A DNA stretch of 64,000 bases, from assembly GCF_000518265.1 (NCBI RefSeq), contig NZ_JADG01000008.1:469484-533483 (forward strand), read 5' to 3'. A program made the position numbers and the translations under genes. Origin of the DNA: Actinomadura oligospora ATCC 43269. Its GTDB lineage: Bacteria > Actinomycetota > Actinomycetes > Streptosporangiales > Streptosporangiaceae. The notes beneath the pieces were generated by a model. The model ran no database searches. It was given only the letters and a program-made list of their open reading frames with translations, and was not told the origin of the DNA. Shown piece after piece: positions 60,201 through 64,000 of the stretch; positions within the stretch are counted from its first letter, which is position 1, and every line of letters begins with the position of its first letter.

Positions 60201-62500
60201 GGTGGGGCGAGGCTGGGCCGGTCTCGCAGGAGGCCGTCGACCTACGGCGCGAGCTGGTGCGGGTCAACCGGAAGGCCTACCTACCCGGCCTGGCGATCTC
60301 GTTGAACAACCACGCAATGTGGCTGGCGCAGGGCGGATGGCGGGATAAGGCTGTGCCGGTCTCGCAGGAGACCGTCGACCTTTATCGGGAGCTGGTGCGG
60401 GTCAACCGGGACGCCTACCTACCCGGCCTGGCGACCTCGTTGAGCAACCACGCCGATCGGTTGTCGGAGGTCGGACGGCGGGATGAGGCGGTGCCGGTCT
60501 CGCAACACGCCGTCGACCTGCGGCGCGAGCTGGTGCGGGTCAACCGAGACGCCTACCTGCCGGACTTGGCGACCTCGTTGAACAACCACGCAAAGTGGCT
60601 GGCGGAGGTCGGACGGCGGGATGAGGCGGTGCCGGTCTCGCAGGAGACCGTCGACCTGTGTCGGGAGCTGGTGCGGGTCAACCGGGACGCCTACCTGCCG
60701 GACTTGGCGGGCTCGTTGAGCAACCACGCAACGTGGTTGTCGGGGGTTGGACGTTGGAGCGAGGCTGGGCTGGTCTCGCAGGAGGTCGTCGACCTTTATC
60801 GGGAGCTCGTGCGGGTCAACCGGGACGCCTACCTGCCCGGCCTGGCGATCTCGTTGAACAACCACGCAAAGTGGCTGGCGAAGGTCAGACGGCGGGATGA
60901 GGCGGTGCCGGTCTCGCAGGAGACCGTCGACCTGTACCGGGAGCTGGTGCGGCTCAACCGGGACGCCTACCTGCCCGGCCTGGCGACCTCGTTGAACAAC
61001 CACGCCAATCGGTTGTCGGAGGTTCGACGTTGGGACGAGGCTGGGCTGGTCTCGCAGGAGGCCGTCGACCTGCGGCGCGAGCTGGTGCGGGTCAACCGAG
61101 ACGCCTACCTACCGGACCTCGCGGACTCGTTGACCAACCACGCATTGTGGTTGGCGCAGGTCGGTCGGTGGGGCGAGGCTGGGCCGGTCTCGCAGGAGGC
61201 CGTCGACCTACGGCGCGAGCTGGTGCGGGTCAACCGGAAGGCCTACCTACCCGGCCTGGCGATCTCGTTGAACAACCACGCAATGTGGCTGGCGCAGGGC
61301 GGATGGCGGGATAAGGCTGTGCCGGTCTCGCAGGAGACCGTCGACCTTTATCGGGAGCTGGTGCGGGTCAACCGGGACGCCTACCTACCCGGCCTGGCGA
61401 CCTCGTTGAGCAACCACGCCGATCGGTTGTCGGAGGTCGGACGGCGGGATGAGGCGGTGCCGGTCTCGCAACACGCCGTCGACCTGCGGCGCGAGCTGGT
61501 GCGGGTCAACCGAGACGCCTACCTGCCGGACTTGGCGACCTCGTTGAACAACCACGCAAAGTGGCTGGCGGAGGTCGGACGGCGGGATGAGGCGGTGCCG
61601 GTCTCGCAGGAGACCGTCGACCTGTGTCGGGAGCTGGTGCGGGTCAACCGGGACGCCTACCTGCCGGACTTGGCGGGCTCGTTGAGCAACCACGCAACGT
61701 GGTTGTCGGGGGTTGGACGTTGGAGCGAGGCTGGGCTGGTCTCGCAGGAGGTCGTCGACCTTTATCGGGAGCTCGTGCGGGTCAACCGGGACGCCTACCT
61801 GCCCGGCCTGGCGATCTCGTTGAACAACCACGCAAAGTGGCTGGCGAAGGTCAGACGGCGGGATGAGGCGGTGCCGGTCTCGCAGGAGACCGTCGACCTG
61901 TACCGGGAGCTGGTGCGGCTCAACCGGGACGCCTACCTGCCCGGCCTGGCGACCTCGTTGAACAACCACGCCAATCGGTTGTCGGAGGTTCGACGTTGGG
62001 ACGAGGCTGGGCTGGTCTCGCAGGAGGCCGTCGACCTGCGGCGCGAGCTGGTGCGGGTCAACCGAGACGCCTACCTACCGGACCTCGCGGACTCGTTGAC
62101 CAACCACGCATTGTGGTTGGCGCAGGTCGGTCGGTGGGGCGAGGCTGGGCCGGTCTCGCAGGAGGCCGTCGACCTACGGCGCGAGCTGGTGCGGGTCAAC
62201 CGGAAGGCCTACCTACCCGGCCTGGCGATCTCGTTGAACAACCACGCAATGTGGCTGGCGCAGGGCGGATGGCGGGATAAGGCTGTGCCGGTCTCGCAGG
62301 AGACCGTCGACCTTTATCGGGAGCTGGTGCGGGTCAACCGGGACGCCTACCTACCCGGCCTGGCGACCTCGTTGAACAACCACGCCAATCGGTTGGCGGA
62401 GGTTGGACGTTGGGGCGAGGCTGGGCTGGTCTCGCAGGAGGCCGCCGGCTTGTATCGGGAGCTGGTGCGGGCCAATCGGGACGCCTACCTGCCGGAGTAA
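57224..62500 (+). CDS. STAND NTPase with 25 near-identical TPR units (NLR-like sensor), C-terminally cut
   Basis: A 1758-residue protein. Residues 20-38 hold an RHIM/BASS-like motif (ASGFARVFQAAGDMVVY). The NTPase has Walker A GPGGQGKS (117-124) and Walker B VLVVVDYAER (167-176). A helical region leads to a TPR array from about residue 590 to the end: 25 full 46-residue units plus a 19-residue partial one, each like TVDLYRELVRVNRDAYLPGL plus a second helix. The stop falls inside a TPR unit, and TPR-like coding continues beyond it, so the original C-terminus has been lost. Likely a sensor that oligomerises on a trigger and templates the upstream Bell-like protein. Confidence 0.88.
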   Translation: MTRPSMGSPDAGGAAFQHAVASGFARVFQAAGDMVVYGGAEPYRLGGWPAPTTDAPPNALVSRSAGGLAGATVRERPSALLRASKALVDFTGRSDEQRRLLQWRDEPDLLAVRLVHGPGGQGKSRLAGQLAHTWAGQGWVVLGAYHRRDRQAPGAFQAPELTGAAGVLVVVDYAERWDTADLLTLLGDIRAGAGLVVRVVLLARPAGTWWQTLQYRIQRDLGLEPTRMPLEPLERDPALTRTGLFAAARDRFADLLGVPAAKHAAAPSALARHEAYQLVLTVHMAALAVVLGHDTSDGARGDPVEVSAFLLARERDHWEALHTRTDKPLATTPDAMGQVVYTATLTGPLSHPDGTTALSQVGIDSHQAPGQLLKDHAGCYPPVTPTTADTTAGRGVGAGAVTVLEPLYPDRLGEDFLALLTPGHSHDFPPDPWADGAPSRLLTPPTPAAAAAAELPPGPADDGAAPVWARHTLTTLIEAAARWPHLAHQQLYPLLQAHPHLALHAGGAAVAALADLDSVSPSLLETIEELLPKRHIDLDIAAAAVASQLAEHRLTTTSDPAERAHIHHDLAVRLSHAGQRGRALAESQHAVDLRRELVRVNRDAYLPGLAISLNNHATWLAEVGRRDEAGPVSQETVDLYRELVRVNRDAYLPGLATSLSNHADRLSEVGRRDEAVPVSQHAVDLRRELVRVNRDAYLPDLATSLNNHAKWLAEVGRRDEAVPVSQETVDLCRELVRVNRDAYLPDLAGSLSNHATWLSGVGRWSEAGLVSQEVVDLYRELVRVNRDAYLPGLAISLNNHAKWLAKVRRRDEAVPVSQETVDLYRELVQVNRDAYLPVLATSLNNHASHLAQVGRRDEAVPVSQETVDLYRELVRLNRDAYLPGLATSLNNHANRLSEVRRWDEAGLVSQEAVDLRRELVRVNRDAFLPDLAGSLSNHASLLSDLGRRDEAGLVSQEAVDLRRELVRVNRDAYLPDLADSLTNHALWLAQVGRWGEAGPVSQEAVDLRRELVRVNRKAYLPGLAISLNNHAMWLAQGGWRDKAVPVSQETVDLYRELVRVNRDAYLPGLATSLSNHADRLSEVGRRDEAVPVSQHAVDLRRELVRVNRDAYLPDLATSLNNHAKWLAEVGRRDEAVPVSQETVDLCRELVRVNRDAYLPDLAGSLSNHATWLSGVGRWSEAGLVSQEVVDLYRELVRVNRDAYLPGLAISLNNHAKWLAKVRRRDEAVPVSQETVDLYRELVRLNRDAYLPGLATSLNNHANRLSEVRRWDEAGLVSQEAVDLRRELVRVNRDAYLPDLADSLTNHALWLAQVGRWGEAGPVSQEAVDLRRELVRVNRKAYLPGLAISLNNHAMWLAQGGWRDKAVPVSQETVDLYRELVRVNRDAYLPGLATSLSNHADRLSEVGRRDEAVPVSQHAVDLRRELVRVNRDAYLPDLATSLNNHAKWLAEVGRRDEAVPVSQETVDLCRELVRVNRDAYLPDLAGSLSNHATWLSGVGRWSEAGLVSQEVVDLYRELVRVNRDAYLPGLAISLNNHAKWLAKVRRRDEAVPVSQETVDLYRELVRLNRDAYLPGLATSLNNHANRLSEVRRWDEAGLVSQEAVDLRRELVRVNRDAYLPDLADSLTNHALWLAQVGRWGEAGPVSQEAVDLRRELVRVNRKAYLPGLAISLNNHAMWLAQGGWRDKAVPVSQETVDLYRELVRVNRDAYLPGLATSLNNHANRLAEVGRWGEAGLVSQEAAGLYRELVRANRDAYLPE
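58991..62497 (+). repeat. 138-bp TPR repeat array with 966-bp higher-order duplications
   Basis: The unit is 138 bp (46 codons). After one leading unit (58991) come block A of nine units (59129-60370), block B of seven (60371-61336) and block C of seven (61337-62302), then one full (62303) and one partial unit (62441-62497). B and C encode identical proteins and look identical in DNA. Block A differs by two extra units (its fifth and seventh). This is a signature of recent unequal recombination. Confidence 0.93.
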
Positions 62501-62757
62501 AACCAGAGCGTCACGGTGCTGGGGTATGTGTTGGTGCAGGACGCCCGCTTCGATGAGGCGGTAGCTCCCTTGTGGAAGTGTTCTCAGCCGGGCAAGAACT
62601 GTCCGACTATGCCCAGGACATCAGCGGCGTGATCGTTGATCTGTTGCGCCGCTGCTACGCCGGGGATGCTTCCGGAGCGGCAGCGGCGGTCCGTGCGATC
62701 ACCGGCCAGGACATCCCCGGCTGGACGCGAGAACCGCCTGCCCTGCCCGACGACTGA
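62501..62757 (+). pseudogene. Disrupted C-terminal end of the STAND-TPR gene
   Basis: Directly after the stop, the same frame continues with TPR-like sequence (VTVLGYVLVQDARFDEAVAPL). At about 62570 the likely reading moves by one base to EVFSAGQELSDYAQDISGVI and DLLRRCYAGDASGAAAAVRA, ending at 62757 (ALPDD). One in-frame stop (62498-62500) and one apparent 1-base deletion therefore separate this tail from the main gene. It is either a decayed end or, less likely, a sequencing error. Confidence 0.65.
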
Positions 62758-62791
62758 GCCGGGCGACGGTCAATGGCCCCGGTCTTGAGTC

Positions 62792-62817
62792 GTCCGGAAA
62801 GGTGTACTTTTCCGGAC
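62792..62817 (+). terminator. Hairpin after the STAND-TPR locus
   Basis: GTCCGGAAA and TTTCCGGAC form a perfect 9-bp stem around an 8-nt loop, 35 bases after the end of the disrupted tail. It overlaps copy 2 of the 22-bp motif (62805-62826). Confidence 0.5.
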
Positions 62818-62826
62818 ACCCTAGCG
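62805..62826 (+). repeat. Copy 2 of a 22-bp repeated motif
   Basis: tacttttccggacaccctagcg, 19 of 22 bases identical to 56646-56667. The two copies bracket the Bell-like/STAND-TPR unit. Confidence 0.5.
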
Positions 62827-63116
62827 ACCTGCGCGAACACCGTCCCGAAAACCCCATCCAGAAAGTCGCACCAACTTCGGGGGCAGGTCACGCTCGGGAG
62901 CAACCGAGAGCCCGACGGGCTACCGCTAATTTCTGCACTCAGCCTCCTCGCGGGCCGATCAGCCGATACCGGGTCCTAGAGACCGATGCCAGCGACCACC
63001 ACGGCATCTGCTGGGAGCTCGACCTCGACCGAGTCGACGCGGAAGGGCTCCGCGAATTCCACTGACCGCTGGCTGCCGGAACGCCACCGGCCATCGCGTC
63101 GAACCCGCGATCCCTC
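62827..63116. other. Gene-free stretch before the palindrome
   Basis: About 290 bases with several short open frames but no supported gene; fragments such as CWELDLDRVDAEGLREFH look faintly protein-like and may be remnants. Confidence 0.4.
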
Positions 63117-63165
63117 ATCGTGGCGTCATGACGTCATGAGCTCACGACGTCATGACGCCACCGAT
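63117..63165. repeat. 40-bp near-perfect palindrome
   Basis: Positions 63121-63160 read the same on both strands except for one mismatched pair (A at 63136 against C at 63145). The arms begin TGGCGTCATGACGTC and meet at a central TGAGCTCA. Four more bases on each side (ATCG/CGAT) pair if one base bulges. The palindrome contains four copies of GTCATGAC/GACGTCAT-type sequence. Confidence 0.85.
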
Positions 63166-63170
63166 CGCGG

Positions 63171-63328
63171 AGTGAGTTAGCTCGCCGCCGCCCTTGCCCA
63201 GGGCGCTCCTGGAGCTGGGGTCTGGGCGGCGACCTAACTCACTTCGGCGAACTAACTCGGCTAACTTCCGCAGGTCACGGACGAGTGAGCCCCCCAAGGG
63301 CGACGAGTTAGCTTTCTAGCCGAGTTAG
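63171..63328. repeat. Five GAGTTAG repeats in hairpin arrangement
   Basis: GAGTTAG occurs at 63174-63180, 63305-63311 and 63322-63328, and its complement CTAACTC at 63234-63240 and 63252-63258. The pair 63171-63193/63224-63243 forms a ~20-base inverted repeat with one mismatch and a small gap; CTAACTCGGC (63252-63261) pairs with GCCGAGTTAG (63319-63328). The region from 63166 to 63654 has no gene I can support. Confidence 0.7.
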
Positions 63329-63654
63329 GTCCCCCGACGCAACGCGGGGTGTCGGTAGCCCATGCGCCATCGGCCGCAAACGAGCGGAGCGTGACGGCTG
63401 ACTCGACGCAACGCCCGAAGTCGACTATCGCGCCGCCCCGTTCCGGCCGCTGCTGCATCGTCCTGACCGAAATCCATCCCGCCGCCGGAAAGCACGTACG
63501 CACTTTGACCTGCGGCTATCGACCCATTCTTCCCTCGGTGACATCGACCCGAGCGCTGGGCCGTCTACGGACAGTGTTGGCGGTCAGAACGATCTTGGTT
63601 CGGTCGTCCAGGCTCAGGAGACATTCCGGACAGAGGTCACCAAGACCGTGACAT

Positions 63655-64000
63655 CTAGCGCCACTTGCTGTCGCAGCGATAGTAGCCGCTGGTCTGCTTG
63701 CAGACCTGCATCCAGAAGTCCTTCATTGCCCACCCTTCCTGGTCCCACCAGCGGCTCTTGGTCACCGTCTTCGGGGCCTTGTAGCCCTTGGTGGTGATGA
63801 CGTAATCGGTGATGGTGTGCCATCCGTACATAAGGTAGCGGCGGTGGACCCGGAGAGCGGCGTAGTGGCCATCACTCGCGCTGTCAGTCACGCTGAGATT
63901 GAGGGCGACGATCCTTTTGCGGCCCTCCCAGCACAGCGTCGCCCGGGCGCTCGCGCCGGGCATGGAACTGAACGCATTGCGGCAACTGAAGGAAGCCGCC
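63655..64000 (-). CDS. Hypothetical protein, N-terminus outside the window
   Basis: The frame is open from the window end to a stop at 63655, so the protein has at least 114 residues here and probably begins beyond base 64000. An internal ATG at 63963 would give 102 residues. The sequence is rich in aromatic residues and lysine (YLMYGWHTITDYVITTKGYK, WWDQEGWAMKDFWM) and ends CKQTSGYYRCDSKWR with a possible disulfide pair. It looks like a small secreted actinomycete protein. No family is recognised. Confidence 0.55.
   Translation of the reverse strand, partial: AASFSCRNAFSSMPGASARATLCWEGRKRIVALNLSVTDSASDGHYAALRVHRRYLMYGWHTITDYVITTKGYKAPKTVTKSRWWDQEGWAMKDFWMQVCKQTSGYYRCDSKWR

Noticed and set aside
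58991..62497. A CRISPR array, suggested by regular near-identical repeats
   Set aside because: The 138-bp units are contiguous, in frame and encode TPR helices; there are no unique spacers and no cas genes.
63349..63651. A 100-codon plus-strand frame near the window end
   Set aside because: Ser/Arg/Thr-rich with no ribosome-binding site or family resemblance; probably chance.

Overview
The window is high-GC DNA (roughly 70% or more by eye) from an actinobacterium. Frequent GTG starts, ATGA/GTGA start-stop overlaps, many secreted enzymes, two NarL-type two-component systems, a PASTA-less Ser/Thr kinase, a Methyltransf_19 (DUF574-like) methyltransferase and a CU044_5270-type protein beside an ECF sigma factor all suggest a filamentous actinomycete. 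My best guess is the Streptosporangiales (Actinomadura-like), but the genus is inference.

Region 1 (1-6.1 kb) is ordinary chromosome: an MFS transporter tail, a PspC protein, a glutaryl-CoA-dehydrogenase-like acyl-CoA dehydrogenase, aspartate-semialdehyde dehydrogenase, a DUF2277 protein, a secreted cyclophilin, a PEP mutase/isocitrate lyase-family enzyme and a lipoprotein.

Region 2 (6.3-14.5 kb) is a compact biosynthetic cluster in two divergent arms. The minus arm is a tightly coupled operon: cupin, methionyl-tRNA-synthetase-like enzyme, D-amino-acid-oxidase-like flavoenzyme, lysine/ornithine N-monooxygenase and a small protein. The plus arm has an ATP-grasp ligase and an MFS exporter, followed by a LuxR-type regulator. 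The minus arm matches the three-step hydrazine-forming machinery known from s56-p1 (Spb38/39/40) and triacsin (Tri26-28). Here the cupin and MetRS-like parts, which are one fused protein in those systems, are two separate overlapping genes. Three direct repeats lie just upstream of the operon. I infer an uncharacterised N-N-bond-containing amino acid or small peptide that is ligated by the ATP-grasp enzyme and exported.

Region 3 (14.7-47.2 kb) holds chromosomal functions: a Ser/Thr kinase, a secreted M9 collagenase, a GDSL esterase, two ABC systems, two two-component systems (one kinase with an unusual C-terminal membrane extension), a lipoprotein hydrolase under a possible AT-rich operator, a secreted protein-arginine deiminase, a DUF7144 membrane protein preceded by a frameshifted truncated paralogue, a triple-repeat secreted protein, a TetR/hydrolase divergent pair, a DHA2 exporter, an ECF sigma factor with partner, a very large DUF4132-like protein, a DMT transporter and a GNAT enzyme.

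Region 4 (47.5 kb to the window end) looks like a genomic island. Its left edge is a 42-bp fragment of the 3' half of a tRNA-Lys gene, a typical attachment site, next to what looks like the old tRNA terminator. Inside are a 5'-truncated tyrosine integrase and several conflict or cell-death type genes. These are an EACC1-like protein coupled to a caspase-WD40 protein, a NACHT NTPase with a Gly-Leu repeat membrane domain, and a small Bell-like protein coupled to a 1758-residue STAND-TPR protein. The last two share an RHIM/BASS-like motif, so they may signal to each other by amyloid templating. The TPR array is nearly identical between repeats, with 966-bp higher-order duplications, and its original C-terminus is cut off by a stop and a frameshift. 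A 40-bp near-perfect palindrome and GAGTTAG repeats follow in a gene-free stretch. The right end of the island is not in the window.
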